From Paenibacillus alba (GTDB taxonomy: Bacteria; Bacillota; Bacilli; Paenibacillales; NBRC-103111): DNA of 64,000 nt. The notes below the pieces were generated by a model, which saw nothing but the letters and a program-made list of their open reading frames with translations, did not search any database and was not told the DNA's origin. Shown here one piece after another: positions 17,292-25,966 of the stretch (the stretch's first letter is position 1; every line of letters starts with the position of its first letter). Location: positions 41,311 through 105,310 of the forward strand of contig NZ_JABMKZ010000030.1 in the NCBI RefSeq assembly GCF_013204855.1. The letters are read 5' to 3'. The translations under genes were made by a program, and so were the position numbers.

Positions 17292-17428
17292 TTGGGGTTC
17301 GGGTTCGGGTTCGGGTTCGGGTTCGGGTTCGGGTTCGGGTTCGGGTTCGGGTTCGGGTTCGGGTTGGGGTTGGGGTTCGGGTTGGGGTTCGGGTTCGGGT
17401 TCGGGTTCGGGTTCGGGTTCAGGTTGGG
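17292..17428 (+). repeat. GGGTTC hexanucleotide tandem repeat (about 22 units)
   Basis: A nearly pure run of GGGTTC, with a few GGGGTT variants in the middle. The G-rich strand has regularly spaced GGG triplets and could form G-quadruplexes. It should be prone to slippage. Confidence 0.97.
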
Positions 17429-17493
17429 CGGTGGAGGCTTCGGATTCGAATTCGGGCTTCGGCTAGGCGGCACCAACTGAAGCCTCTAAAACA

Positions 17494-17542
17494 GAAAAGG
17501 CTGCCTCGCAGTCATTTTGGACTTTTGAGGCAACCTCTTTTA
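17494..17542 (-). terminator. Terminator of the sugar isomerase gene
   Basis: Minus strand AGGTTGCCTC and GAGGCAGCCT form a 10-pair stem (one G-U) followed by TTTTC, about 40 bases after the stop codon. Confidence 0.85.
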
Positions 17543-17581
17543 TCCACCTATTTCACTTATCTACTCTCTCTGATCTATATC

Positions 17582-18433
17582 TTAAGCCAACCACTGCTTC
17601 ACTTTCGTTGCAAAATTAGTCAGCATCTCCTGCGAGCCCAATTGACCGCTGAAATCTTCAATGCCCAGATAGCCATCATAACCTACCGCTTTCAAGTCAT
17701 CCAGCAATTGCTTATAATTCACGATGCCTTCATCCAGTGGCGCCCACTCGCTTCTCCAAAGCTTAATGCCATCCTGCTCTTCTCCTGTTGGCACCCATCT
17801 TGCATTTTTCACGTGCACATGTGTTAAATAAGGTCCAAGCAATTCAAGGCCCATCCGGTAATTCTCATATCCTTCATGAACCATGTTGCCCGCATCATGC
17901 AGAACACCCAGATAATCAGGGTTGAAGCCTGAAATCAATCTATGGGCCAAACCAGCACTTGGCGTGATTGTGTTATGATGAATTTCGATAATGCCTTTAA
18001 CGCCATATTGTTGAGAAAACTCTTGAACTTGATGCAAATAGTCAACAGCTTTTTTGAATAAATCATTATAGTTTTGGCTTTTATCATAGCCAGGAACGCC
18101 GACGCGCATGAAGGAAGCTCCCACTTTACGAGCTGCTTTAAACGCTTGTTCTGTTTCAGCAACATCACAGCTGTTCAGGTAAGGCGTCACACTTAAATTC
18201 ACCAAATTATGATTAACCGCGATGAGGCGGAATTGTTCCAGCTCTTCATCCGTAGCATTCGGATCAATGGAACAAAGGTTATTTCTCCAGAACGAAGGCT
18301 TTTCATTAGCAACATCCGCAGGAATATCTTTAAAACGCCATTCAATGCCTTCAATCCCAGCTGCAACGGCCGCTTTTGCTAGTTCTACAGGGGTCAAATC
18401 AGGTGTTGCTACAGTAAATACAGATAGTTTCAT
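17582..18433 (-). CDS. Sugar phosphate isomerase/epimerase family protein (xylose-isomerase-like TIM barrel)
   Basis: 283 residues. Starts MKLSVFTVATPDLTPVELAK and shows the AP-endonuclease-2/xylose-isomerase-like pattern: 'GIEGIEWRF', 'GVKGIIEIHHNTITPS', 'DYLGVLHDAGNMVHEG', 'THVHVKNARW' and 'GYLGIEDFSGQ', supplying Glu, His, Asp, His and Glu metal ligands. Members isomerise or epimerise sugars or inositol derivatives; the substrate is not evident. The start has a GAGGAGG site. An AraC-type regulator is divergently transcribed 155 bases away and probably controls it. Confidence 0.85.
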   Translation of the reverse strand: MKLSVFTVATPDLTPVELAKAAVAAGIEGIEWRFKDIPADVANEKPSFWRNNLCSIDPNATDEELEQFRLIAVNHNLVNLSVTPYLNSCDVAETEQAFKAARKVGASFMRVGVPGYDKSQNYNDLFKKAVDYLHQVQEFSQQYGVKGIIEIHHNTITPSAGLAHRLISGFNPDYLGVLHDAGNMVHEGYENYRMGLELLGPYLTHVHVKNARWVPTGEEQDGIKLWRSEWAPLDEGIVNYKQLLDDLKAVGYDGYLGIEDFSGQLGSQEMLTNFATKVKQWLA

Positions 18434-18588
18434 GGTAGATCCTCCTCGGCGTTATCAAGATACGCGTGTTTGACGAAGCAGTTTGTTTATCTATTGTTTA
18501 TTTTGCAGTATAATAAAAACGTATTCATTGCATTAATTGGGCAAAAGTTTGCTAATATTGACTCCAGTTTAATAGAGGAGAGCCTCAC

Positions 18589-19440
18589 ATGCAGGACCTA
18601 TACCAGAATCTAAACCAAATGATCAGTTTCCGACATGCTGTGACACATGATCCTATTCCGCTGGATTTCCATCAGCATCAAGACCATTACGAAATTTACT
18701 TCTTCCTCACCGGGGATGTTCACTATTTTATCGAAAAACAGGTGTACCCCTTGCAATACGGAGATCTGCTGATTATGCACAGCAATGAACTGCACCGCCC
18801 TAATTTCCAATCCAAAAAGCAGCGCTACGAAAATGTCGTCATTCACTTCAACCCCGCGGTGCTCAAGGGATTCAGCTCTCCGCAGTTTAATTTGCTGGAT
18901 TGCTTCAACAATCGCGTATTCGGCGAACAAAATCGTATGCGACTGACACCCCAGCAGATCGACGATATTATGAAAATCTATGAGCGTATGGAAACCCATA
19001 GCCGCGCCCAAGCGCTCCCAGGCTCAGAAATCCTCTATGTGTCTGCGTTTATCGAGCTGCTTGTGTTCATCAATCGCACCTTTCAAAATCAAGGCAAGCA
19101 AGAAGAACAGGTGATGATTCCGGACAAACTTTCTTCACTCTTCACGTATATTGATGAAAATTTAGATCAAGATCTGTCCCTAGAGGTACTCGAACACGTC
19201 GTATTCATGAACCGCTCTTATCTTTGCCGCTTGTTCAAAAAACATACTGGCAGTACGATTCATGAGCATATTTTATTCAAACGCATCGCCAAAGCGAAGC
19301 AGCTGCTGCGCGAGGGCTCAACCGTCACAGATACGTGCCAGCTAGCGGGGTTCAACGACTACTCCAACTTCATCCGAACTTTTAAGAAGGCTGTTGGCCT
19401 GCCTCCTCGGCAATATCAGACGCAACAGCGGCGGGTTTGA
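18589..19440 (+). CDS. AraC-family transcriptional regulator
   Basis: 283 residues. The N-terminal part (1-150) is a cupin-like sugar-sensing domain with 'FHQHQDHYEIYFFLTGDVHYF' and 'L-Q-Y-G-D-L-L-I-M-H', the C-terminal part (about 180-280) two helix-turn-helix motifs, 'LSLEVLEHVVFMNRSYLCRLFK' in shortened form and 'CQLAGFNDYSNFIRTFKKAVG'. The ATG follows GAGGAG. Its neighbour is the divergently transcribed sugar isomerase gene, its likely target. Ligand unknown. Confidence 0.92.
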   Translation: MQDLYQNLNQMISFRHAVTHDPIPLDFHQHQDHYEIYFFLTGDVHYFIEKQVYPLQYGDLLIMHSNELHRPNFQSKKQRYENVVIHFNPAVLKGFSSPQFNLLDCFNNRVFGEQNRMRLTPQQIDDIMKIYERMETHSRAQALPGSEILYVSAFIELLVFINRTFQNQGKQEEQVMIPDKLSSLFTYIDENLDQDLSLEVLEHVVFMNRSYLCRLFKKHTGSTIHEHILFKRIAKAKQLLREGSTVTDTCQLAGFNDYSNFIRTFKKAVGLPPRQYQTQQRRV

Positions 19441-19479
19441 GGCAAGGCTGAGCACTGTGCACTGAGCACCGCTGACAAG

Positions 19480-19527
19480 ACAAAAAAAGGTTGCCCAAGT
19501 CTTTATGACTTTGGACAACCTTTTTGC
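19480..19527. terminator. Bidirectional terminator between AraC regulator and aminopeptidase
   Basis: AAAAAAAGGTTGCCCAAGTC pairs with GACTTTGGACAACCTTTTT around the loop TTTAT, with A and T runs on either side, so it works in both directions. Confidence 0.88.
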
Positions 19528-19537
19528 GCTATATAAG

Positions 19538-20653
19538 CTATTTCAAGTTTTCTGGATTAAGCTGCTCTAGCTCAGGCAAGACGAAGATGCCATCCTTGCG
19601 AATCAGCACATCATCAAACCAAATTTCGCCGCCGCCGTATTCCGGACGTTGGATATTGACGATATCCCAGTGCAGCGAGGATTTGTTGCCGTTGTAAGCA
19701 TCATCGTAGCAATTACCTGGTGTGAAGTGGAAGCTGCCGTCGATTTTCTCATCAAAGAGCGTGTCTTTCATCGGGTGTTGAATGTATGGATTCACGCCAA
19801 TGGCGAATTCCCCTACATAGCGTGCGCCTTCGTCCATATCGAAAATTTCATTAATGCGGTCAGTATCGTTAGCCGTCGCTTTAATGATTTTCCCATTTTC
19901 AAACTCAAGCACGATGTTCTCGAAAATAAAGCCGTCATGAGGCGTTGGAGTGTTGAAGGAAATGACCCCATTGACGGAATCACGAACAGGAGCCGAGTAA
20001 ACCTCGCCATCCGGAATGTTCAGTTCACCATCACATTTCACGCCGCCAATCCCTTTGATCGAGAACGACAGATCCGTACCTGGTCCAACAAGACGAACTT
20101 TGTCTGTGCGGTCCATGAGATCTTTCAAAGCATCCATCGCTTTGGACATTTTGCCGTAATCCATCGTACATACATTAAAGTAGAATTCCTCGAATGCCTC
20201 TGTACTCATGCTGGCCAGCTGCGCCATGGAAGACGTAGGGTAGCGAAGAACGACCCAGCGCGTATCTTTCACACGGACATCAAAATGAACCTGTTGATAA
20301 TAAATGGAATTGTAGAGCTTCATCCGATCTGCAGGAATATCCGACAGTTCATAGATGTTAGCTCCGCCGCGCACGCCTATGTAGCCTTGCATTTGTTTCA
20401 TTTGGAACGCATCGGCATCCGCCCATGTCTGCATTTGTGCCTCTGTCCCGTTCATGATCAACTGACGCATAATCGCGTGGTCTCGGATATTAACATAAGG
20501 ATGAGCGCCCGCGGCGTGAACATGTTTCACAATTTCTTTCACCAGAGCAGCATCAATGCCGTAAGCTTCGATCAAAATATTTTCGCCGGGCTGTGCTTTA
20601 ACCGAGTAGTTCACAAGGACATCAGCCAGCTTCGTTAGTCTTGGGTCTAGCAT
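19538..20653 (-). CDS. M29-family aminopeptidase (AmpS/thermophilic type)
   Basis: 371 residues matching the M29 metallo-aminopeptidase family: 'ADVLVNYSVKAQPGENILIE' at the start, 'LVGPGTDLSFSIKG', 'DGELNIPDGEVYSAPV' with the conserved Glu, 'ARYVGEFAIGVNP' and the C-terminal 'SLHWDIV' His/Asp ligands with 'EIWFDDVLIRKDG'. It releases N-terminal amino acids from peptides in the cytoplasm. GAGGAGA precedes the ATG and lies in the last codons region of the upstream ArsR-type gene, from which it is separated by 2 bases, so the two form an operon. Confidence 0.93.
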   Translation of the reverse strand: MLDPRLTKLADVLVNYSVKAQPGENILIEAYGIDAALVKEIVKHVHAAGAHPYVNIRDHAIMRQLIMNGTEAQMQTWADADAFQMKQMQGYIGVRGGANIYELSDIPADRMKLYNSIYYQQVHFDVRVKDTRWVVLRYPTSSMAQLASMSTEAFEEFYFNVCTMDYGKMSKAMDALKDLMDRTDKVRLVGPGTDLSFSIKGIGGVKCDGELNIPDGEVYSAPVRDSVNGVISFNTPTPHDGFIFENIVLEFENGKIIKATANDTDRINEIFDMDEGARYVGEFAIGVNPYIQHPMKDTLFDEKIDGSFHFTPGNCYDDAYNGNKSSLHWDIVNIQRPEYGGGEIWFDDVLIRKDGIFVLPELEQLNPENLK

Positions 20654-20655
20654 CG

Positions 20656-21258
20656 TTATCTCTCCTCTTCTTCATCCACCGCAAAGAACGGCTCATTGAT
20701 TTGAAATCCGACCGTTGTTAAATAGAACCATTCGCCGTTCTCCTCCTGCTGCCCGTCCAGTTCAAAAATAAGCGCACGAAACTTGCTGAGCCATTCCGCA
20801 AATTTCTCCTTGCTCATCTTCACTTCAAGCTGTGTGGACATCCGATGCCACTGTGCACGATCGGAAGAAGGAATTTGGAAAGCTTCCTCCGGCGCGGCAA
20901 TCGCGCGAAGTCTCGCACGGCCGAGTACGTTCAGCGTCGTTTCACGATAATAGTTCTCCACTTCGGACACATAAGGAAGCAGCGCTTCACTAGGCACGAA
21001 GCCACGTGCAACAGCGCGGTAAAATTTCTGCAAGATCCCATTCTTGAGTTCCGTACGAACAACCGAAATCAAGTTATGCTTTTCAAGTTCATTTAAATGG
21101 TAATGCACTTTGGCACGAGCCATCCCTAGCATTTTGGCCAATTGCTGCCCAGTGTAAGCTTTTTCGATTAAATAAAGCAGCACCTTTGCTCGCAGTGGAT
21201 CGCTTACCGTTTTTAACTGCTCAAGATCTTCAATAATATATACCGGTTGCAGCTTCAT
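20656..21258 (-). CDS. ArsR-type winged-helix transcriptional regulator
   Basis: 200 residues. The first 90 residues form a winged helix: 'QLKTVSDPLRAKVLLYLIEK', 'YTGQQLAKMLGMARAKVHYH' (recognition helix), 'LNELEKHNLISVVRTELKNG'. The rest has no domain I can name and may be a dimer or ligand domain. It is the first gene of the operon with the aminopeptidase, behind a GAGGAGG site. A 7-7-7 palindrome at 21323-21343 in its promoter region is a candidate operator. Confidence 0.88.
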   Translation of the reverse strand: MKLQPVYIIEDLEQLKTVSDPLRAKVLLYLIEKAYTGQQLAKMLGMARAKVHYHLNELEKHNLISVVRTELKNGILQKFYRAVARGFVPSEALLPYVSEVENYYRETTLNVLGRARLRAIAAPEEAFQIPSSDRAQWHRMSTQLEVKMSKEKFAEWLSKFRALIFELDGQQEENGEWFYLTTVGFQINEPFFAVDEEEER

Positions 21259-21322
21259 CTTAGACTCGACCTCCTCTAATGTACCCGTTCAGCCCATGAA
21301 ATAACGGCTTCTTGGTCAACTA

Positions 21323-21343
21323 TTAATCTCTTAACAAGATTAA
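21323..21343. promoter_or_regulatory. Palindromic candidate operator upstream of the ArsR-type gene
   Basis: TTAATCT and AGATTAA are perfect inverted arms separated by seven bases (CTTAACA), 65 bases upstream of the regulator start. This is the right size for an ArsR-type dimer site. Confidence 0.4.
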
Positions 21344-21489
21344 TTAAACGACGGTCAAATCTTTTTAACCGTATCATAATGCGAAAAGGAATTCATGTCA
21401 ATTGCGGTTTCCATCAGCATGACATCTCTTTGCCTGTAACCATTTCAGCGCTTTAACGGATTACCGAAGTTAAGCTTTCCTCTATGGTA

Positions 21490-21538
21490 GCAAAAAGGGG
21501 CGTTTCTGTCACCACATTAATGGTGAAAAACGCCCCTA
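21490..21538 (-). terminator. Terminator at the end of the thiamine operon
   Basis: Minus strand AGGGGCGTTTTTCACC and GGTGACAGAAACGCCCC form a long stem followed by TTTTTG, 7 bases after thiC. Confidence 0.88.
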
Positions 21539-21544
21539 ATTTCT

Positions 21545-23329
21545 TTACTGGTAAATACGGCTGCCCGTTTCCCGGAATTGCTTGGACTTCTCTTCCATCC
21601 CGCTGTTGCGCACGCTCTCTTCGTCCAGCCCCTGCGCATAGGCAATCTGCCGGATGTCCTGCGTTATGCGCATGCTGCAGAACTTCGGTCCGCACATGGA
21701 ACAGAAGTGTGCCGTTTTGGCTCCTTCAGCAGGGAGCGTCTCGTCATGAAACTCGAGCGCCCGCTCCGGGTCCAGCGAGAGATTGAACTGGTCGCGCCAG
21801 CGGAACTCAAAGCGCGCCTTCGACAGCGCATTATCGCGTATTTGCGCGCCAGGATGACCTTTGGCCAGATCTGCCGCGTGCGCAGCGATCTTATAGGTGA
21901 CGACGCCAACTCGGACGTCCTCTTTGTTCGGGAGGCCGAGATGCTCCTTCGGCGTCACGTAGCACAGCATCGCCGTGCCGAACGAGCCGATCATCGCCGC
22001 CCCAATGGCGGAGGTGATATGGTCGTAGCCCGGCGCAATATCGGTCGTCAGCGGTCCAAGCGTATAGAATGGCGCTTCTTTGCAGACATCCAGCTGACGA
22101 TCCATGTTTTCCTTGATCAGGTGCATCGGCACATGACCAGGCCCTTCCACCATCACTTGGACATCGTGAAGCCAAGCCCGCTGTGTCAGTTCGCCTAACG
22201 TGTCCAGCTCGGCGAACTGCGCTTCATCGTTCGCATCGGCGATCGAACCGGGGCGCAGCCCGTCTCCGAGGGAGAACGCGACATCGTAGGTTTTCATAAT
22301 TTCGCAAATATCCTCGAAATGGGTGTACAGGAAATTCTCCTGATGATGTGCCAAGCACCAGGCAGCCATAATCGAACCGCCGCGAGATACGATGCCTGTC
22401 ACACGGTTAGCCGTCATTGGGATATAGCGCAGCAAGACGCCTGCATGTATGGTGAAATAGCTCACACCCTGTTCCGCTTGCTCAATTAACGTATCTCGGA
22501 AAACTTCCCACGAAAGATCCTCGGCTTTCCCGTTCACCTTTTCCAAAGCCTGGTACAAAGGAACCGTTCCTACGGGGACCGGGGAATTGCGGATAATCCA
22601 TTCGCGTGTTGTATGTATGTTTTTGCCCGTTGATAAATCCATGATCGTATCTGCGCCCCAACGGGTCGCCCATGTCATTTTCTCCACCTCTTCTTCAATG
22701 GAAGAAGCGACTGCGGAATTACCAATGTTGGCATTTATTTTCACTAGGAACTGGCGTCCGATAATCATCGGCTCGCTTTCGGGGTGATTAATATTAGAGG
22801 GGATAATGGCGCGGCCCTCGGCTACTTCCTTGCGAACGAACTCCGCAGCTAAATTCTCGCGAATGGCAATGTACTCCATCTCCGGTGTCACAATTCCTTG
22901 CCGCGCGTAGTGCATCTGCGTCACATTGCAGCCTTTTTTCGCGCGCAGCGGTCTGCGGGTTAAGCCTGGAAATATCTCAGCTGCTCCTTTTGCATCTGGC
23001 GAAGCAAGCCCATTGTCCTCCGGCTTCACTTCACGCCCCGTGTAGGCTTCCACATCACCACGCTCTTCAATCCATGGCAAACGATTCGCGGGCAGCCCCT
23101 GCCGAATATTGGTTTGGCAGTCCGTATCCGTGTATACACCGCTGGTATCATAGACTTGGACGGGCTCGTTGCCCACTTCTTCCCCGCTCATATGGGTCGA
23201 TGTTCCCAAAGCGATCTCTCTCATAGGCACTTGGATATCTGGTCGTGAACCCTGTACATACACTTTGCGGCTGCCTGGAAATGCGCCTACTTGGATGTCT
23301 TTCACAGGCTCCTTACTTGTCGTTGTCAA
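21545..23329 (-). CDS. thiC: Phosphomethylpyrimidine synthase ThiC
   Basis: A radical-SAM enzyme that rearranges aminoimidazole ribotide to the hydroxymethylpyrimidine phosphate of thiamine. 594 residues. The C-terminal iron-sulfur motif CSMCGPKFC (Cys543, Cys546, Cys551) is intact. Other hallmarks are 'NANIGNSAVASSIEEEVEK', 'RWGADTIMDLSTGKNIHTTR', 'SRGGSIMAAWCLAHHQENF' and 'VMVEGPGHVPMHLI'. It is the last gene of the TPP-riboswitch operon, 14 bases after thiE, followed by a strong terminator. Confidence 0.97.
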   Translation of the reverse strand: MTTTSKEPVKDIQVGAFPGSRKVYVQGSRPDIQVPMREIALGTSTHMSGEEVGNEPVQVYDTSGVYTDTDCQTNIRQGLPANRLPWIEERGDVEAYTGREVKPEDNGLASPDAKGAAEIFPGLTRRPLRAKKGCNVTQMHYARQGIVTPEMEYIAIRENLAAEFVRKEVAEGRAIIPSNINHPESEPMIIGRQFLVKINANIGNSAVASSIEEEVEKMTWATRWGADTIMDLSTGKNIHTTREWIIRNSPVPVGTVPLYQALEKVNGKAEDLSWEVFRDTLIEQAEQGVSYFTIHAGVLLRYIPMTANRVTGIVSRGGSIMAAWCLAHHQENFLYTHFEDICEIMKTYDVAFSLGDGLRPGSIADANDEAQFAELDTLGELTQRAWLHDVQVMVEGPGHVPMHLIKENMDRQLDVCKEAPFYTLGPLTTDIAPGYDHITSAIGAAMIGSFGTAMLCYVTPKEHLGLPNKEDVRVGVVTYKIAAHAADLAKGHPGAQIRDNALSKARFEFRWRDQFNLSLDPERALEFHDETLPAEGAKTAHFCSMCGPKFCSMRITQDIRQIAYAQGLDEESVRNSGMEEKSKQFRETGSRIYQ

Positions 23330-23343
23330 TGGAATTCCCCCTC

Positions 23344-23991
23344 TTACCTATTGATAATTCGCCAAAGTTTCTCTGCTGCTTCACGCGGTGAGCCTGCAGC
23401 GGCAATCGCGCTCACCACGGCAATACCATCCGCCCCGGCTTGAATGACGGGCGCGGCATTCGTGGCATCGATGCCTCCGATGCCGACTAACGGAAGCCGG
23501 ATACCGCCTCGGCGTATCCGTTCTATCATGGCCGGCCCCCGAACCTCACGCGCATCGAGCTTCGTGCGCGTGGCATACTGGGGGCCTACGCCCAGGTAGT
23601 CGGCGCCTTCGGCCAGCGCCGCCTGGGCTTCTTCTGAGTCGTGGGCCGAAATGCCCACGATCATGTTCTTCAGCCGCTGCCGCACAGCGGCGGCTGGGGC
23701 GTCCTCTTGGCCGATGTGAATGCCATCGGCCTCCAGCTCTAGAGCGAGCCCTTCCTCATCGTTCACGATGAAGGGGACCTTGTGCTGCGCGCAAAGGCGG
23801 CGCAGCCGCGCGCCCAGCTCGCGCTTCGCCGGCCCCTCCAGGGCTCCGGCGCCTTTCTCGCGGAACTGAAACATCGTGATGCCGCCGGCAATCGCGGCCT
23901 CCAGCACCGCATAAGGGTCAGCCCCGCCGCAGTTCGGGCTGCCCATGACCAAGTACAAACGCAGCGCGTCCCGCAACTGTTGGCTATTCAT
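23344..23991 (-). CDS. thiE: Thiamine phosphate synthase ThiE
   Basis: Joins the pyrimidine pyrophosphate and thiazole phosphate moieties to thiamine phosphate. 215 residues with 'LYLVMGSPNCGG', 'GGITMFQFREKGA', 'VPFIVNDEEGLALELEADGIHIGQED', 'GADYLGVGPQYATRTKLDA' and 'LVGIGGID', the normal TIM-barrel landmarks; substrate-binding Q-F-R-E-K and N-D are present. It overlaps thiD by 4 bases (ATGA), so it is translationally coupled. GC content is raised compared with neighbours. Confidence 0.94.
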   Translation of the reverse strand: MNSQQLRDALRLYLVMGSPNCGGADPYAVLEAAIAGGITMFQFREKGAGALEGPAKRELGARLRRLCAQHKVPFIVNDEEGLALELEADGIHIGQEDAPAAAVRQRLKNMIVGISAHDSEEAQAALAEGADYLGVGPQYATRTKLDAREVRGPAMIERIRRGGIRLPLVGIGGIDATNAAPVIQAGADGIAVVSAIAAAGSPREAAEKLWRIINR

Positions 23992-24860
23992 CGCGCACCT
24001 CGAAGCGCCACATTTTCGTTGATGATCACCGCATTCATTTGCTCACCGCTCGACAACGCTCTCATGCCGCGCTGATAGGCCCAGTGATTCGTCGGACCAT
24101 GCCCGCTTCCGATATGCAGTGGCTCCGCGATGGCCGCCTGAATGAAGCTTTTGGCCAGCTGAAACCCAGCCTTCATGGTTAAACCTTGCGCCAGCCCAGA
24201 AGTAATTGCAGCCGCAAACGTGCAGCCCGTACCATGCGTATGACGGGTCACCAACCGACGCGCGGAAAACTCCGTAAACGATTTCCCATCGTATAACAAA
24301 TCTGTCGCCTGCTCGCTGTCTTCTTCGTGTCCGCCTTTGATCATGACATGCTTGCAGCCATATCCATGAATTCGTCGGGCTGCCTCTTGACGCGACCCAT
24401 TGTCGGTAATCGCAATGCCGCTAAGAGCTTCCGCCTCCGGAATATTTGGTGTAATCACATCGGCAAGCGGCAACAAATAGCGGATCATCGCGTCTATCGC
24501 CTCTTGTTGAAGCAGTGAAGCACCGCCTTTGGCAATCATGACAGGATCAACGACAACCCGCTCCCACTTGTACTTCCGCACGGCAGCAGCGACGACTCGG
24601 ATGATGTCACCGCTGAACAACATCCCCGTCTTCAAGGCATCAGGCGATAGATCCTCACCAATAGAAGCCAACTGCTGCTCAATCGCCTCCACACTCATCG
24701 GATAAACGCCTTGAACCCCAAGCGTGTTCTGAGCAGTCACAGCCGTAACGACCGACATCCCGTACACGCCAAGCTCCTGAAAAGTCTTCAAGTCCGCCTG
24801 AATTCCCGCACCTCCACCACTATCCGAGCCTGCAATTGTCAGTGCTTTGTAGATCGACAT
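23988..24860 (-). CDS. thiD: Hydroxymethylpyrimidine / phosphomethylpyrimidine kinase ThiD
   Basis: Phosphorylates HMP and HMP-P before coupling. 290 residues from ATG 24860 (MSIYKALTIAGSDSGGG), chosen for the GGAGGAGCGAG site; an in-frame ATG at 24884 would add 8 residues that contain this site. The family motifs are 'GSDSGGGAGIQADLKTF', 'GVYGMSVVTAVTAQNT', 'VVVDPVMIAKGG', 'ITPNIPEAEALSG' and 'THGTGCTFAAAI' (anion hole and catalytic Asp-type GTGC motif). The 3' end overlaps thiE. Confidence 0.94.
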   Translation of the reverse strand: MSIYKALTIAGSDSGGGAGIQADLKTFQELGVYGMSVVTAVTAQNTLGVQGVYPMSVEAIEQQLASIGEDLSPDALKTGMLFSGDIIRVVAAAVRKYKWERVVVDPVMIAKGGASLLQQEAIDAMIRYLLPLADVITPNIPEAEALSGIAITDNGSRQEAARRIHGYGCKHVMIKGGHEEDSEQATDLLYDGKSFTEFSARRLVTRHTHGTGCTFAAAITSGLAQGLTMKAGFQLAKSFIQAAIAEPLHIGSGHGPTNHWAYQRGMRALSSGEQMNAVIINENVALRGAR

Positions 24861-24869
24861 CTCGCTCCT

Positions 24870-24985
24870 CCTCTCCGCTTTCATTTCCCATGGACTGAGA
24901 CTGCCTTTTCGACAGGCTCAGTAGCGTTTTCACACTTTCGTGCCCCGAGAATGCCTTTTTGGCAGGCTCAGCTCGCCCCCCCAAA
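24870..24985. repeat. Hairpin-rich repeat between thiG and thiD
   Basis: GAGACTGCCTTTTCGACAGGCTCAG-like and GAGAATGCCTTTTTGGCAGGCTC-like hairpins occur here. They are related to the hairpins of the 112-base tandem array at 47.84-48.44 kb. They could act as processing or attenuation sites inside the operon. Confidence 0.55.
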
Positions 24986-24989
24986 CCTA

Positions 24990-25757
24990 TTAAACCCGGC
25001 TAAAGCCTTCCATCGGACTGCTCGCCGAAGCATAGCGCTTTTTGGGGATTCTCCCCGCTTCAAAGCCGGCACGTCCTGCTTCAATAGCAAGCTTCATGGC
25101 GTATGCCATTTTGATCGGATCTTTGGCGCCTGAAACGGCTGTATTCAGCAGCACACCATCCGCGCCCATTTCCATAGCAAGCGCAGCATCGGATGGAGCT
25201 CCGATACCCGCATCCACGATGACCGGGATCGTCGATTGCTCAATGATGAAGCTAAGATTCAGCGGATTGATGATCCCTTGACCCGTCCCGATCGGTGAAG
25301 CGCCAGGCATAATGGCATGCACGCCAAGTGCTTGCAAACGTTTAGCCAGCAAAACATCATCCGACGTATATGGCAGCACGATGAAGCCTTCCTCGAGCAG
25401 CATCTCAGACGCTTTTAAAGTTTCAACGGGATCAGGCAGCAACGTTTTCTCATCGCCGATTACTTCCACTTTGATCATGTCGCAAAGACCGGAGGCTTTT
25501 GCTAACTTCGCGATACGCACCGCTTCTTCGGCTGTTTTGGCGCCTGCTGTATTAGGCAGCAGGGTGAAGTTGGAAACGTCGAGCATCGACAAGAAATTCG
25601 GCTGGCTCGCCTCAAAAATGTTCATCCGGCGCACAGCAAACGTCAAAATTTGTGACTCACTGGCAGCGACAGCCTGTTTCTGGATATCAAAATCCGGGAA
25701 CTTCCCCGTGCCAAGCAATAAACGTGAACGAAACTCATATGGACCGATTTTTAACAT
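24990..25757 (-). CDS. thiG: Thiazole synthase ThiG
   Basis: Builds the thiazole phosphate from deoxyxylulose phosphate, dehydroglycine and ThiS thiocarboxylate. 255 residues with 'FRSRLLLGTGKFPDF', 'ILTFAVRRMNIF', 'NFTLLPNTAGAKTAEEAVR', 'IKVEVIGDEKTLLPD' (Schiff-base Lys region), 'AIMPGASPIGTGQGI' and 'VIVDAGIGAPSDAA'. It starts 6 bases after thiS. Length and motifs are normal. Confidence 0.96.
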   Translation of the reverse strand: MLKIGPYEFRSRLLLGTGKFPDFDIQKQAVAASESQILTFAVRRMNIFEASQPNFLSMLDVSNFTLLPNTAGAKTAEEAVRIAKLAKASGLCDMIKVEVIGDEKTLLPDPVETLKASEMLLEEGFIVLPYTSDDVLLAKRLQALGVHAIMPGASPIGTGQGIINPLNLSFIIEQSTIPVIVDAGIGAPSDAALAMEMGADGVLLNTAVSGAKDPIKMAYAMKLAIEAGRAGFEAGRIPKKRYASASSPMEGFSRV

Positions 25758-25762
25758 GTTGA

Positions 25763-25966
25763 TTATCCCCCTCCGACAAAATGTACGATTTCGATTTGAT
25801 GTCCTTCAAAAAGCTCAGCTTTCGCATGGTTTTCCTTTTGTAAAATAATGTGGTTATGTTCCACGACCAGCATTTTCTCCCCCAGCTCAAAATACGTGAG
25901 CAGCTCGTCAATGGTCCGAATCTTATCCGGAACTTCCACAGATTCACCGTTAATGTGCAGCTTCAA
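25763..25966 (-). CDS. thiS: Sulfur carrier protein ThiS
   Basis: 67 residues with the ubiquitin-like fold pattern (MKLHINGESVEVPDKIRTI) and the C-terminal Gly-Gly (VGGG) that becomes the thiocarboxylate. Sulfur carrier for ThiG. The start overlaps the thiO stop by 4 bases. The adenylating enzyme ThiF is not encoded in this window. Confidence 0.93.
   Translation of the reverse strand: MKLHINGESVEVPDKIRTIDELLTYFELGEKMLVVEHNHIILQKENHAKAELFEGHQIEIVHFVGGG

Larger units (their letters stand above)
16737..17581. other. 845-base gene-free stretch made of repeats
   Basis: It contains copies of the dispersed GGAACT/CGCTATTT inverted-repeat element (about 16790-16985), two imperfect direct repeats with period 115 (about 17060-17282), a run of GGGTTC hexanucleotides (17292-17428) and the terminator of the leftward sugar isomerase gene. 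Long open frames across the hexamer run are a by-product of the repeat. Confidence 0.75.

Noticed and set aside
17272..17480. Gly-Phe, Ser-Gly or Asn-Pro repeat proteins across the GGGTTC run
   Set aside because: All frames stay open because the hexamer contains no stop; there is no ribosome site or non-repeat domain.
19649..20638. Long open frame opposite the M29 aminopeptidase gene
   Set aside because: The minus-strand gene has clear family motifs and a ribosome site; the opposite frame has an unusual composition rich in His and Arg and no recognisable domain.
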